From Comamonadaceae bacterium (GTDB lineage Bacteria; Pseudomonadota; Gammaproteobacteria; Burkholderiales; Rhodocyclaceae), in assembly GCA_029255645.1 (NCBI GenBank), contig JANLJE010000012.1, positions 27,338 to 91,337 on the forward strand: a DNA stretch of 64,000 nucleotides, read 5' to 3'. The notes beneath the pieces are model-generated. The model was not told where the DNA came from. It worked only from the letters and a program-made list of their open reading frames with translations, and ran no database searches. Shown piece after piece: positions 45,346 to 53,616 of this stretch (the stretch's first letter is position 1; each line of letters opens with the position of its first letter). A program made the translations under genes and the position numbers.

Positions 45346-46284
45346 ATGCAGGAAATCAGCCTAGTCCAGCTCTTCGAGGATCACCGGGACAAGCTCGAAC
45401 TGTCCTGGGAAGTGGCCGTCGGCACCAACCGCCGCATCAGCCTGAAGGAATCCGGCAACTACGGCGCGGACGTGGTGGGGCACATGAACCTGATCCACCC
45501 GGAACGCCTGCAGGTGATCGGCACCGCCGAAATCGCCTGGCTCCGGCGTGTCTCCGAAGCCCAGTTTGGCAGCCAGGTCGGCGCCCTCCTGGCGGCACAG
45601 CCGCCGGCCCTGATCGTTGCCGACGGATTGCCGGTTCCCGATGCCTTGCGGACCATTTGCGAAAGCACCCGGACGCCGCTGCTGACGGCGGCCAAACCCT
45701 GCGCCGCGGTGATCGACCTGCTCCGCATTTATCTATCGCGTCGCCTGGCGGACATCACCTCCGTCCACGGGGTCTTCATGGACGTGCTGGGCATGGGCGT
45801 ACTGATTACCGGCGATTCCGGCGTGGGCAAATCGGAACTCGCCCTGGAACTGATCTCCCGCGGCCACGGACTGGTCGCTGATGACGTGGTGGAACTGGCC
45901 CGCATCGCCCCCACCACCCTGGAGGGGCGCTGCCCGGGCATGCTGCAGGATTACCTGGAAGTCCGCGGCCTGGGGCTTCTCAACATCCGTACCATCTTTG
46001 GCGAAACGGCGTCCCGCCGCAGGATGAAGCTGAAGTTGATCGTCTACCTGCAAAAAACCGTGTCCGGTGTCGATGCCCCGCGCCTGCCCCTCGATGCCCA
46101 GACCCAGAATGTTCTCGGCGTGCCCATCCGCAAGGTGGTGATTCCCGTGGCGGCAGGGCGCAACCTGGCTGTCCTGCTGGAGGCCGCCGTGCGCAATACC
46201 ATCTTGCAACTGCGCGGCATCGACAGCATGCAGGAATTCATTTCCCGCCAGCAAAAAGCGCTGGTGCTGGACGAGGAACTCTAA
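45346..46284 (+). CDS. hprK: HPr kinase/phosphorylase
   Basis: A 312-residue bifunctional enzyme that phosphorylates and dephosphorylates HPr on Ser. Walker A GDSGVGKS at residues 156-163, then ADDVVELAR, and the HprK signature LEVRGLGLLNIRTIFGE. The N-terminal domain has the normal length. In many betaproteobacteria rapZ follows; here the next gene is PsiF-like. Confidence 0.95.
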   Translation: MQEISLVQLFEDHRDKLELSWEVAVGTNRRISLKESGNYGADVVGHMNLIHPERLQVIGTAEIAWLRRVSEAQFGSQVGALLAAQPPALIVADGLPVPDALRTICESTRTPLLTAAKPCAAVIDLLRIYLSRRLADITSVHGVFMDVLGMGVLITGDSGVGKSELALELISRGHGLVADDVVELARIAPTTLEGRCPGMLQDYLEVRGLGLLNIRTIFGETASRRRMKLKLIVYLQKTVSGVDAPRLPLDAQTQNVLGVPIRKVVIPVAAGRNLAVLLEAAVRNTILQLRGIDSMQEFISRQQKALVLDEEL

Positions 46285-46325
46285 GACAATTCAGCTTGCA
46301 TTTTTTCAAGCCAAAGGAGAAGTCC

Positions 46326-46649
46326 ATGAAGCAAGTGATCTGCACCCTCGCCATTGCCTTTACCCTGGGGCTCGGTACGGCCTATGCGGAAGATGCGCCC
46401 GCCAGGAAGGCCCCGAGTCCGGCGCAGCAGGCTCAGCAGGAAAAAATGAGGGGCTGTAACCAGGAAGCCAAGGCCAAGGAACTCAAGGGCGACGAGCGCA
46501 AAGCCTTCATGAAGGAATGCCTGTCCACCAAGACCGCTTCCGGGGCCAGCCAGCGCGACAAGATGAAGGCCTGCAACCAGCAAGCCGGCGACAAGGCCCT
46601 GAAAGGTGATGAACGCAAAGCCTTCATGAGCGAGTGCCTGAAGAGCTGA
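46326..46649 (+). CDS. PsiF-family periplasmic protein
   Basis: A 107-residue protein with a signal peptide (cleavage after TAYA) and two PsiF repeats, each with paired Cys: MRGCNQEAKAKELKGDERKA and MKACNQQAGDKALKGDERKA. The family is named after a phosphate-starvation-inducible E. coli protein and has no known function. AAAGGAG lies upstream of the ATG at 46326. No Pho box was recognised. It ends at a strong terminator. Confidence 0.87.
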   Translation: MKQVICTLAIAFTLGLGTAYAEDAPARKAPSPAQQAQQEKMRGCNQEAKAKELKGDERKAFMKECLSTKTASGASQRDKMKACNQQAGDKALKGDERKAFMSECLKS

Positions 46650-46667
46650 GGCAAGGCCGCCTTGCCC

Positions 46668-46702
46668 AAAAAAAAATCCCGGCGCGCCGGGATTTTTTTT
46701 TG
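46668..46702. terminator. Bidirectional intrinsic terminator between psiF-like gene and rdgC
   Basis: TCCCGGCGCGCCGGGA is a perfect palindrome with nine A on the left and about ten T on the right, so it can end transcripts from both strands. It serves the psiF-like gene directly. rdgC ends 152 bp away on the other strand. Confidence 0.93.
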
Positions 46703-46853
46703 GGCTCACTTGCCTTTTCGCGCAAGATTGCCGGGGCCTCGATTTCGCGGGGCGGTGGAATCCATCCTCGTCCGGCTGGGTCTGGCGGCTTCGAACCGCT
46801 TGCCGGAAGAGGCGGGCCGGAAACCTGCGCGGCGGGGAGGTGGCGGGCCGGGT

Positions 46854-47783
46854 TCAGAAGGGCGGTTCGTCCTGGCTGGCAGCTTCCGGCGCGGCCTGTT
46901 CGCCGCCCAGCGCTTCGAGCAGGGCCGGGATGAAGCGGGCGAATTCCCCCGCCATCAGGGCAAATTCCGCATCGAAGATTTCCTCGGCGTTCCCGGCGTC
47001 CTGCCCGGCGTTTTCCTTGATGACATCCAGGAAGGCCAGGCGTTTGATCTCGCCTTTTTCGGTCAGCACGAAACTGATCCGGTCGTCCCAGGTCAGGGCC
47101 AGGCGGGTGGGCAGCTTGCCGGCCGTGAGGTGGGCCTTGATTTCATCGCCTTCCAGGGGGTGGCGCACATAACGCACGGCGGCTTTTTCCTCGTCCGTCG
47201 ACTTCAGCTCGCAATCCCGGTCCACCGTGAACCCCGCCGGGGCGTCCCCCGCTGCCAGCCAGCCGGACATGGCGGCCGCGGGAGAATGCTGCGTTTTCAC
47301 CAGGGCCAGGGGCAGATCGTCCAGGCACTGGCGCAGGTGTTCCAACACTTCTTCGGCCTTCATCAGGCTCGGGGCGTCCACCCCCAGCCAGCCATGGACC
47401 GGATCGATCCAGACCGGCGTCTTGCGCCGGCGCAGGAAAGCCCGGGGCAGCAGTTCTGTGGTGACCTGGTCCTTCAGATCGCGCAGGGCCTTGCGGCCGG
47501 GCGGGTAGCCCTGTTCGGCGGCCATTTTCCCGGCCCGTTCCTTGACCTCGTCATTGACGACGGAGGACGGCAGCAGGCGCTGTTCCACGGCCAGGGAGAG
47601 CAGCCACTGGCCACCGACAAAATGGACCAGCTCGCCGCCCCGGGGGGGCACCCAGCCCCGGCTCAGCGGGTCCTGGCTGCCACAGGGCACGAAGCGGCCC
47701 CGGGCCAGTTGTTCCACCAGGGCGGACAGTTCCAGCTTCCAGGGGGCGGGTAGGCGATACAGTTGCAGGTTGCGAAACCACAT
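46854..47783 (-). CDS. rdgC: Recombination-associated protein RdgC
   Basis: A 309-residue ring-forming DNA-binding protein that limits RecA action. It starts MWFRNLQLYRLP, as RdgC proteins do, with PPRGGELVHFVGGQ and DPVHGWLGVDAPS further on. GGAA lies 6 nt upstream of the 47783 start; the open frame to 47864 is not needed. It is downstream of trmB on the same strand with a 139-bp gap, so it may have its own promoter. Confidence 0.94.
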   Translation of the reverse strand: MWFRNLQLYRLPAPWKLELSALVEQLARGRFVPCGSQDPLSRGWVPPRGGELVHFVGGQWLLSLAVEQRLLPSSVVNDEVKERAGKMAAEQGYPPGRKALRDLKDQVTTELLPRAFLRRRKTPVWIDPVHGWLGVDAPSLMKAEEVLEHLRQCLDDLPLALVKTQHSPAAAMSGWLAAGDAPAGFTVDRDCELKSTDEEKAAVRYVRHPLEGDEIKAHLTAGKLPTRLALTWDDRISFVLTEKGEIKRLAFLDVIKENAGQDAGNAEEIFDAEFALMAGEFARFIPALLEALGGEQAAPEAASQDEPPF

Positions 47784-47922
47784 GTTGACTTCCTGTGACG
47801 TTTCAAGGGCCAGGGCGGCAAGGCCCTGGCAAAAAGCAGCCGCCTGCTGGCGCAGGCCGGCCATCCATCATGGAGCGGCGTGAGCCGCTGGCGCTCGCCC
47901 TGGAGCAGGAACGAGGGCGCGA

Positions 47923-48717
47923 TCAGGTCCGACGCTTGAACACCAGATCCCAGACGCCGTGACCCAGGCGCAGGCCACGGTTCTCGAACTTGGTCAGGGG
48001 GCGGTAGGCGGGCCTGGGGGCGAAGCCGGGCAGGTTGGCGGTGGAATCGGCTTCCAGGGCGGCGGCCAGGGCCGCGGGGGTGGGGCTGGCGACACTGTTT
48101 TCCAGATCCGGCGCCTGGCTCAGCACTTCTAGCATCTGCAGGGCGTAGTTTTCCCAGTCGGTGGCGCAGTGGAGGTAGCCGCCGGGTTTGAGGCGGCGGG
48201 TGAGCAGGGCCACGAAGGGCGGCTGGATCAGGCGGCGCTTCTTGTGCCGGGTCTTGTGCCAGGGGTCGGGGAAGAAGATGTGGATGCCGTCAAGGCTGGC
48301 CTCGGGCAGCATGTCGCGCACCACTTCCATGGCGTCATGGTTGCCGATGCGCAGGTTGCTGAGCCCCTTTTCGGCAATCAGCTTGCACAGGGCGCCGACG
48401 CCGGGCACATGCACTTCCAGGCCGAAATAATCGTTTTCCGGGTGGGCCTCGGCGATCCGGGCGGTGGTTTCCCCCATGCCGCAGCCGATTTCGAGAATCT
48501 TCGGCGCCTGGCGGCCGAACAGGGCCGCCAGGTCGATCGGGGTGGCCTGGTAGGGCACGCCCAGCCGGGGCAGCAGGGTGTCGTAGTAGCGCTGCTGGGC
48601 GGCCGACATGCGCCCGGCCCGGCGCACGAAGCTGCGGATGTGGCCGTGTGAATCGGGCTCCGGACCGGCGCGGCCTCCGGCCCCGGCGCCTTCTTGCGGC
48701 GCTGTCATGGCGTTCAT
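47923..48717 (-). CDS. trmB: tRNA (guanine-N7)-methyltransferase
   Basis: Methylates G46 in tRNA with SAM. A 264-residue class I methyltransferase; motif [12 protein letters not shown], then [19 protein letters not shown], the TrmB hallmark, and LTKFENRG near the C-terminus. The start overlaps the thiG stop as ATGA, so the two are translationally coupled. The first 35 residues are a Gly/Ala-rich extension. Confidence 0.95.
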   Translation of the reverse strand: MNAMTAPQEGAGAGGRAGPEPDSHGHIRSFVRRAGRMSAAQQRYYDTLLPRLGVPYQATPIDLAALFGRQAPKILEIGCGMGETTARIAEAHPENDYFGLEVHVPGVGALCKLIAEKGLSNLRIGNHDAMEVVRDMLPEASLDGIHIFFPDPWHKTRHKKRRLIQPPFVALLTRRLKPGGYLHCATDWENYALQMLEVLSQAPDLENSVASPTPAALAAALEADSTANLPGFAPRPAYRPLTKFENRGLRLGHGVWDLVFKRRT

Positions 48718-49502
48718 GCTCGGGAACCGATCAGGCCGGAGGTGGGAGAAGAGGGATCGGCGCTGTAGTGCTTCTTCGGCATGCGCCCGGCCAGGAAGGC
48801 GGTGCGTCCGGCCTCGACCGCCTTGCGCATGGCCGAGGCCATCAGCACCGGGTTTCTGGCGTGGGCGATGGCGCTGTTCATCAGCACCCCGTCGCAGCCC
48901 AGTTCCATGGCGATGGCGGCATCGGAGGCGGTGCCGACGCCCGCATCCACGATCACCGGCACCTTGGCGTTGTCGATGATCAGGCGCAGGTTCCAGGGAT
49001 TGAGGATGCCCATGCCGGAGCCGATCAGGGAGGCCAGGGGCATGATGGCGGCGCAGCCCAGCGCTTCGAGCATCCTGGCCTGGACCGGATCGTCGGTGCA
49101 GTACACCATCACCTGGAAGCCGTCCTTCACCAGCACTTCGGCGGCCTTCAGGGTTTCCGGCATGTTGGGGAACAAGGTGGTGGAATCGCCCAGCACTTCG
49201 AGCTTCACCAGGGCGTGGCCGTCCAGCAGTTCCCGGGCCAGGCGCAGGGTGCGCACCGCCTCTTCGGCGCTGTAGCAGCCGGCGGTGTTGGGCAGGATCG
49301 TGTATCGGGAAGGGGGAATGGCATCGAGCAGATTGGGCTGCCCGGGGTCCTGGCCGATGTTGGTGCGGCGGATGGCGACGGTGACAATCTCGGCGCCGGA
49401 GGCCTCGATGGCCATCCGGGTTTCATCGAAATCCCGGTATTTGCCGGTGCCGACGAGAAGGCGGGAGCCATAGGCCCGGCCTGCGATGCGCAATTGATCC
49501 AT
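48714..49502 (-). CDS. thiG: Thiazole synthase ThiG
   Basis: Condenses 1-deoxyxylulose phosphate, dehydroglycine and ThiS thiocarboxylate to the thiamine thiazole. A 262-residue TIM barrel; the Schiff-base Lys is in VKLEVLGD, with [17 protein letters not shown] and the phosphate loop [11 protein letters not shown]. Lies 21 bp after thiS and overlaps trmB. The glycine or tyrosine oxidase needed for dehydroglycine is not encoded here. Confidence 0.96.
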   Translation of the reverse strand: MDQLRIAGRAYGSRLLVGTGKYRDFDETRMAIEASGAEIVTVAIRRTNIGQDPGQPNLLDAIPPSRYTILPNTAGCYSAEEAVRTLRLARELLDGHALVKLEVLGDSTTLFPNMPETLKAAEVLVKDGFQVMVYCTDDPVQARMLEALGCAAIMPLASLIGSGMGILNPWNLRLIIDNAKVPVIVDAGVGTASDAAIAMELGCDGVLMNSAIAHARNPVLMASAMRKAVEAGRTAFLAGRMPKKHYSADPSSPTSGLIGSRA

Positions 49503-49523
49503 GAAATTGATCCTGAAAAAAGC

Positions 49524-49742
49524 TTAGCCGCCGCCTACGGCAACGACGATTTCGAGTTGGTCGCCATTGGCCAGCAAGATGTTGCCATACTGGCTCCTGG
49601 GGACGATTTCCCCGTTGTGCTCCACGGCGATGCGCTTGCCGGTATAGCCCAGCTGCTCGATCAGCGCGGCGAGGGTGAGGGAGGTTCCGGAAAAGCGGCG
49701 GCTTGTGCCGTTGAGCGTCAGTTCGAGCATGGCTGCGGTCAT
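49524..49742 (-). CDS. thiS: Sulfur carrier protein ThiS
   Basis: A 72-residue ubiquitin-fold carrier ending in the essential Gly-Gly (VAVGGG) that becomes a thiocarboxylate. The core reads LTLAALIEQLGY and VEHNGEIVPRSQY. The start is 49742 or, by alignment to short family members, 49730 (MLELTLNG); neither has a strong Shine-Dalgarno. First gene of thiS-thiG-trmB. No TPP riboswitch was recognised in the 87 bp upstream. Confidence 0.92.
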   Translation of the reverse strand: MTAAMLELTLNGTSRRFSGTSLTLAALIEQLGYTGKRIAVEHNGEIVPRSQYGNILLANGDQLEIVVAVGGG

Positions 49743-49829
49743 GGGCGGCCTTTGCCAGGAAGGTCGCGAAAATGAAGTGGGGCGAAGTTTACTACTGAAC
49801 CTGCGGCTTGGGTTTCATGTCCCGTTCCC

Positions 49830-50453
49830 TTAGAACGGATAAGCAAACATCTTGAGGAGCTGGCCGGTTTCGCACAGGGGCAAGCCCATGATGCCGGTGT
49901 AGCTGCCGCTGATGTGTTCGACAAACAGGCCGGCGCGGCTCTGGATGCCATAGGCGCCGGCCTTGTCCATGGGTTCGCCGCTTGCCACATAGCGCTGGAT
50001 TTCGGCCTCTTCCAGGGCCCGGAAGCGCACCTCGGATATGCTCAGGGCGGTTTCCATCCGGTCTTCAAACCCCACGGCCACACCGGTCAATACCCGGTGG
50101 CTGCGGTCCGAAAGGCGACGCAGGATGGCGGCGGCATCCGTGGCATCGACCGGCTTGCCGATGATGAGACCATCCACATCCAGCGTGGTGTCGGCGGCCA
50201 GGACAGGTTGGGCGATCAGATGGCGCCACTCGATCAAGCGCTGCCCATGCCGGGCCTTGGCCCGGGCCAGACGCACCACATAATCCTCGGCCGCCTCGCC
50301 AGGGACGGGGGTTTCGTCGGTTTCCGGATCGGCCCGGTCGCCGGTGCGAAAGATCAGGGTATCGAAATGGACGCCTATCTGCGTCAGCAACTCCCGCCGC
50401 CGGGGACTGCGGGAGGCCAGGTAGATGCGCTGAAAGCCTGAGGTGAGGTTCAT
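49830..50453 (-). CDS. maf: Maf-family nucleotide pyrophosphatase
   Basis: A 207-residue house-cleaning enzyme that hydrolyses non-canonical or excess nucleoside triphosphates (YhdE-type Maf enzymes act on dTTP/UTP). LASRSPRRRELL at the N-terminus is the substrate loop, AADTTLDVDG carries the catalytic Asp, and SGSYTGIMGLPL the conserved C-terminal part. It begins 6 bp after the rlmH stop, at the end of nadD-rsfS-rlmH-maf. Confidence 0.93.
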   Translation of the reverse strand: MNLTSGFQRIYLASRSPRRRELLTQIGVHFDTLIFRTGDRADPETDETPVPGEAAEDYVVRLARAKARHGQRLIEWRHLIAQPVLAADTTLDVDGLIIGKPVDATDAAAILRRLSDRSHRVLTGVAVGFEDRMETALSISEVRFRALEEAEIQRYVASGEPMDKAGAYGIQSRAGLFVEHISGSYTGIMGLPLCETGQLLKMFAYPF

Positions 50454-50459
50454 GCCGGG

Positions 50460-50927
50460 TCATTCACGGTGGTAGGGGTGGTTCTTCAGGAGGCTGACCG
50501 CCCGGTACAACTGTTCGCAGAGCAGCAGGCGGGCCATGCCGTGGGGCAGGGTCAGGCTGGAAAGGCGGATCATCTCGTCGGCCTGCTGTTTCAGTCCGGC
50601 ATCCAGGCCGTCGGCCCCGCCGATCAGGAGCGCCGTGTCGCGGCCATCCTGCATCCAGGCTTCCAGCCGTTCGGCCAGTTTCCTGGTGCTCAGGTCGCAG
50701 CCCTTTTCATCCAGGGCCACCAGCCGGACGCTGTCGCCAGCGGCATGAAGGATGCGTCCCTTCTCGGCCGCCTGCAGCTGTTCCCGGATCCTGGCGCCAC
50801 GGGGTTCGGGTTTGACTTCGATGACCTGAGTGGGCAACTCCCGGGGCATGCGTTTCAGGTATTCCTGACACCCGGCCACCACCCAGTCCGGCTGTTTGTG
50901 GCCCACGGCCACAATGGACAGCTTCAT
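50460..50927 (-). CDS. rlmH: 23S rRNA (pseudouridine-1915-N3)-methyltransferase RlmH
   Basis: A 155-residue SPOUT methyltransferase. MKLSIVAVGHK start, ALDEKG, then the knotted SAM site LLIGGADGLD and the C-terminal PYHRE motif, which ends exactly as in E. coli RlmH. The start at 50927 overlaps the rsfS stop by 4 nt; the longer frame to 50984 is rejected. Confidence 0.95.
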   Translation of the reverse strand: MKLSIVAVGHKQPDWVVAGCQEYLKRMPRELPTQVIEVKPEPRGARIREQLQAAEKGRILHAAGDSVRLVALDEKGCDLSTRKLAERLEAWMQDGRDTALLIGGADGLDAGLKQQADEMIRLSSLTLPHGMARLLLCEQLYRAVSLLKNHPYHRE

Positions 50928-51292
50928 GCGCTGCTGTGCTCGCCTTCCAGGGCCTTCTGGCGCCGGACCGGCGTGGTCTGCCACAGTTCTTCCAGGTTGT
51001 AATAGGCACGCACGGCCGGCTGCATCACATGCACCACGATGTCACCGAGGTCTACCAGCACCCATTCGCCGGTTTCCTCGCCCTCGATGGAGACCACTTC
51101 TCCCCCGGCTTCCTTCACCTTGTCCTGCACATTGCGGGCCAGGGCCTTGACCTGCCGGTTGGAATCACCGCAGGCGATGATGATGCGATCGAACAAGGAG
51201 GTGAGCTGGGTGGTGTTGATGACTTCGATGTCCTTGCCCTTGATGTCTTCCAGGGCTTCGACGACGACTTTTTGTAGTTTGCGCAGTTCCAT
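50924..51292 (-). CDS. rsfS: Ribosomal silencing factor RsfS
   Basis: A 122-residue protein that binds ribosomal protein uL14 and blocks subunit joining in poor conditions. The core (ALEDIKGKDIEVINTTQLTS, then GEETGEWVLVDLGDIVVHVM) is typical of the Iojap/RsfS family. It is coupled on both sides: its start overlaps the nadD stop by one base, and its stop overlaps rlmH by four. Confidence 0.94.
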   Translation of the reverse strand: MELRKLQKVVVEALEDIKGKDIEVINTTQLTSLFDRIIIACGDSNRQVKALARNVQDKVKEAGGEVVSIEGEETGEWVLVDLGDIVVHVMQPAVRAYYNLEELWQTTPVRRQKALEGEHSSA

Positions 51293-51966
51293 CAGGGATT
51301 TGGTTGATTTCTATAAAGTTGGTGCCGCCGAATATAGTCGAGAACCTCGTCGGGCAGCAAATAACGGGGACTCGCACCCCGGGACAGCAGGGAGCGGATG
51401 TGGGTGGCGGAAATGTCGAGCTGGGTCATGGGCAGCGGCAGGATGGCGCCCGCCGGGGCCAGGGCCAGGTCTGCGGGCCCGGCACACCGACGTTGGACGA
51501 ATTCCCGCGCCAGGGGTTCCGGCAGGCGTTCCTCCAGCAGCGGGTAGCCCGGCCGGTGCAGCACGGCCAGATGCGCCAGACCGAAAATTTCCTGCCAGCA
51601 GTACCAACTCGCCAGGCCGGTAAAAGCATCGGCGCCCATCAGCAGCACCAGGGGCTGGCGGGGCCCCTGTTCCCGGCGCAGACGCGAGAGCGTGGTCACC
51701 GTGTAGCTGGGCTCCGCCCTCTCCATCTCGCACGCGGCCACCCGGAAATGGGGATTGCCGGCCACCGCCAGGCGCACCATGGCGAGCCGGTGCCGGGGGG
51801 CGATGCGGGGGCTGGCCCGGTGCGGCGGTTGCCCCGCCGGGACCCAGCAAATGGCCGTCAGACCCAGGGCCTCGTGCGCCTCTTCGGCCAGGCGCAGGTG
51901 GCCGAAATGCACCGGATCGAAGGTGCCGCCAAAAATGCCCAGGGGCCGGGTGGCCGTGTCAGGCAT
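51292..51966 (-). CDS. nadD: Nicotinate-nucleotide adenylyltransferase NadD
   Basis: Makes nicotinate adenine dinucleotide in NAD synthesis. A 224-residue nucleotidyltransferase with GIFGGTFDPVHFGHLRLA (the HxGH site) and DISATHIRSLL near the end. The start at 51966 overlaps the stop of the upstream membrane protein gene; the open frame to 51999 is not needed. Confidence 0.94.
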   Translation of the reverse strand: MPDTATRPLGIFGGTFDPVHFGHLRLAEEAHEALGLTAICWVPAGQPPHRASPRIAPRHRLAMVRLAVAGNPHFRVAACEMERAEPSYTVTTLSRLRREQGPRQPLVLLMGADAFTGLASWYCWQEIFGLAHLAVLHRPGYPLLEERLPEPLAREFVQRRCAGPADLALAPAGAILPLPMTQLDISATHIRSLLSRGASPRYLLPDEVLDYIRRHQLYRNQPNP

Positions 51967-52747
51967 GTTCGGAAACAGGCTCCCGGGGTACGAACACATC
52001 CCGGTAGCTGATATAGAAACTGGCGAACAGCGTGGGGGCCAGCACCATCAGCAGGGGCAAGGTCAGCAGCGAAGTGATGAAGCCGGCCGCACTGGGGAAC
52101 AGGCTGCCCAAAAGGCCGATGACGATCCCCGGCAGAATGGCCCCCACGGCCACCAGGCCCAGGCCATAGACGAGAAAGGCGCGCCAGTTGCGCAGGCAGG
52201 CGATGAAACTGAAGAACAGGGCCTTGCTGACGGAGAGCTGGTGCCAGGCCACCAGGGCCGGTGCATACCAGTAGGCCATCAGTACCGGGGTCATGAGCAG
52301 CAAGATGAGCTGGGCCGCCAGGATGACATTGCCGTTCTCCAGGCCCGCCTCGTCCAGGCCGCCCCTGCCGGCCGCGGCTTGCAGCAGGGCGCCGTCATCC
52401 ACCACGGCGGCCAGGGCCAGCACCGCCAGGGTGCAGACCAGGTAGATTCCCCCCAGCCATATCAGCGGGCGTGGGTGTTCCTTGAGGGGCAAGAAGAACA
52501 GGGCCGGGGTAACGGGCAGGCCCTGATCGACATTGCGGCAGGCGGTCATGACGCCAACCGAGAGTCCGGGCATCACCAGCGAGGCCGCCAGGGGACCGAT
52601 GAAGGGCAGGAGGTTGCAGATCAGCACGCTCATCCAGTACGCCATCGTCAGCAGGCCGATCATGGCGGGCTGGCGGCGGAACAGGGCGTAGCCCTGGGCC
52701 AGCCACTGCCAGCCGCCCAGGGCGGGGAGGGTCAGGGCCTGCATCAC
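51959..52747 (-). CDS. BPSS1780-type membrane protein (copy 1)
   Basis: A 262-residue protein with about six helices, of the betaproteobacterial family named after Burkholderia BPSS1780. Conserved features are LAQGYALFRRQP near the N-terminus, WYAPALVAWH, ACLRNWRAFLVYG and the ending SFYISYRDVF. No function is known. Its gene is first of the transcript that runs into nadD. The next gene upstream is a diverged paralogue. Confidence 0.78.
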   Translation of the reverse strand: MMQALTLPALGGWQWLAQGYALFRRQPAMIGLLTMAYWMSVLICNLLPFIGPLAASLVMPGLSVGVMTACRNVDQGLPVTPALFFLPLKEHPRPLIWLGGIYLVCTLAVLALAAVVDDGALLQAAAGRGGLDEAGLENGNVILAAQLILLLMTPVLMAYWYAPALVAWHQLSVSKALFFSFIACLRNWRAFLVYGLGLVAVGAILPGIVIGLLGSLFPSAAGFITSLLTLPLLMVLAPTLFASFYISYRDVFVPREPVSEHA

Positions 52748-52780
52748 CAGGCTCCCGCAAGCATCGAGTGGAACTGCATC

Positions 52781-53548
52781 CTAGACACCTAAGAAAATAT
52801 CCCGATAAGAGGCGTAGAGGGCGCCGGACAGTACGGGAATCAAAATCAGAAAACCCAGGCCCAGAGGCAGGGCGGCAAAAAAAGACAGGAGGGACAACAA
52901 CAGTCCGAAGACCAGAAAAGCCAGCCAGTTCTTCAGGCAGGCACTGACGCTGGCCTTGATGGCCGGCACCGGTGCCATGCCCTGCAACAGCACCAGGGCC
53001 GGCGCGAACCAGAGGGCCATGGCGAGCGGCAGAAAGAGTATCACGGCCAGCAGGCCACTCAACAGCAATCCGCCCAGCAGGGGGCCCATGCCACCCATGC
53101 CACCCATGCCACCCATGCCACCCATCCCTTCGATGCCCGGGCCATTGCCCGCCTGCCCGGTGTGATTGAGGAGGAACAGCAGCAGGACGATGCCCAATGT
53201 ACCCAGCATGTTCAGTAGCCCCAGCCCCATCACGCCGCCGCCCCTGGCGACAAAGCCGGCCAGCAGGTCGCCCGGTCGCGGCGCACCCTCCTGGATGCTG
53301 CGCCGACAAGCAGACAACATGCCCGCGGCCAGCGGCGGCAGCAGGAAACTGCTGAGCAGCAGCCCCGGCAGGGAGACACCGGCCGGCACCAGCAAACCCA
53401 GCAGGAAGGACAGACTCAGCCCCAGCCAGCGTCCCGGCGTTGCCCTGAACATGATCCAACCCTGACGCAGCCAGTCGAAACCGGCGCCTGGATCGGTAAC
53501 CCGGCTGCGGCCTTTGAAGGGGATGGGGTCGAGCGGAAAACGGATCAT
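52781..53548 (-). CDS. BPSS1780-type membrane protein (copy 2)
   Basis: A 255-residue paralogue of the previous protein: LRQGWIMFRATPGRW, WFAPALVLLQGM, SACLKNWLAFLVFG and ALYASYRDIFLG align with it. Between helices it has a flexible loop of five GGM units from a 9-bp repeat, absent from copy 1. The start is uncertain (53548, 53581 or 53620); none has a strong Shine-Dalgarno, and the longer forms crowd or overlap the kinase gene end. Confidence 0.75.
   Translation of the reverse strand: MIRFPLDPIPFKGRSRVTDPGAGFDWLRQGWIMFRATPGRWLGLSLSFLLGLLVPAGVSLPGLLLSSFLLPPLAAGMLSACRRSIQEGAPRPGDLLAGFVARGGGVMGLGLLNMLGTLGIVLLLFLLNHTGQAGNGPGIEGMGGMGGMGGMGGMGPLLGGLLLSGLLAVILFLPLAMALWFAPALVLLQGMAPVPAIKASVSACLKNWLAFLVFGLLLSLLSFFAALPLGLGFLILIPVLSGALYASYRDIFLGV
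53085..53125. repeat. 9-bp tandem repeat, four copies plus, inside BPSS1780 copy 2
   Basis: CCCATGCCA is repeated head to tail and encodes (Gly-Met-Gly)n on the minus strand, in a loop between membrane helices. Confidence 0.9.
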
Positions 53549-53616
53549 GGTCCGGCGGGGTCGGGTTGCACGGGTCGTCATGCTCCGGAAAAGCCGCGCA
53601 TCAGGAAGGCCGGGGA

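Noticed and set aside
49743-49829. TPP riboswitch ahead of thiS
   Set aside because: The conserved THI-box segments are not present in this 87-bp gap.
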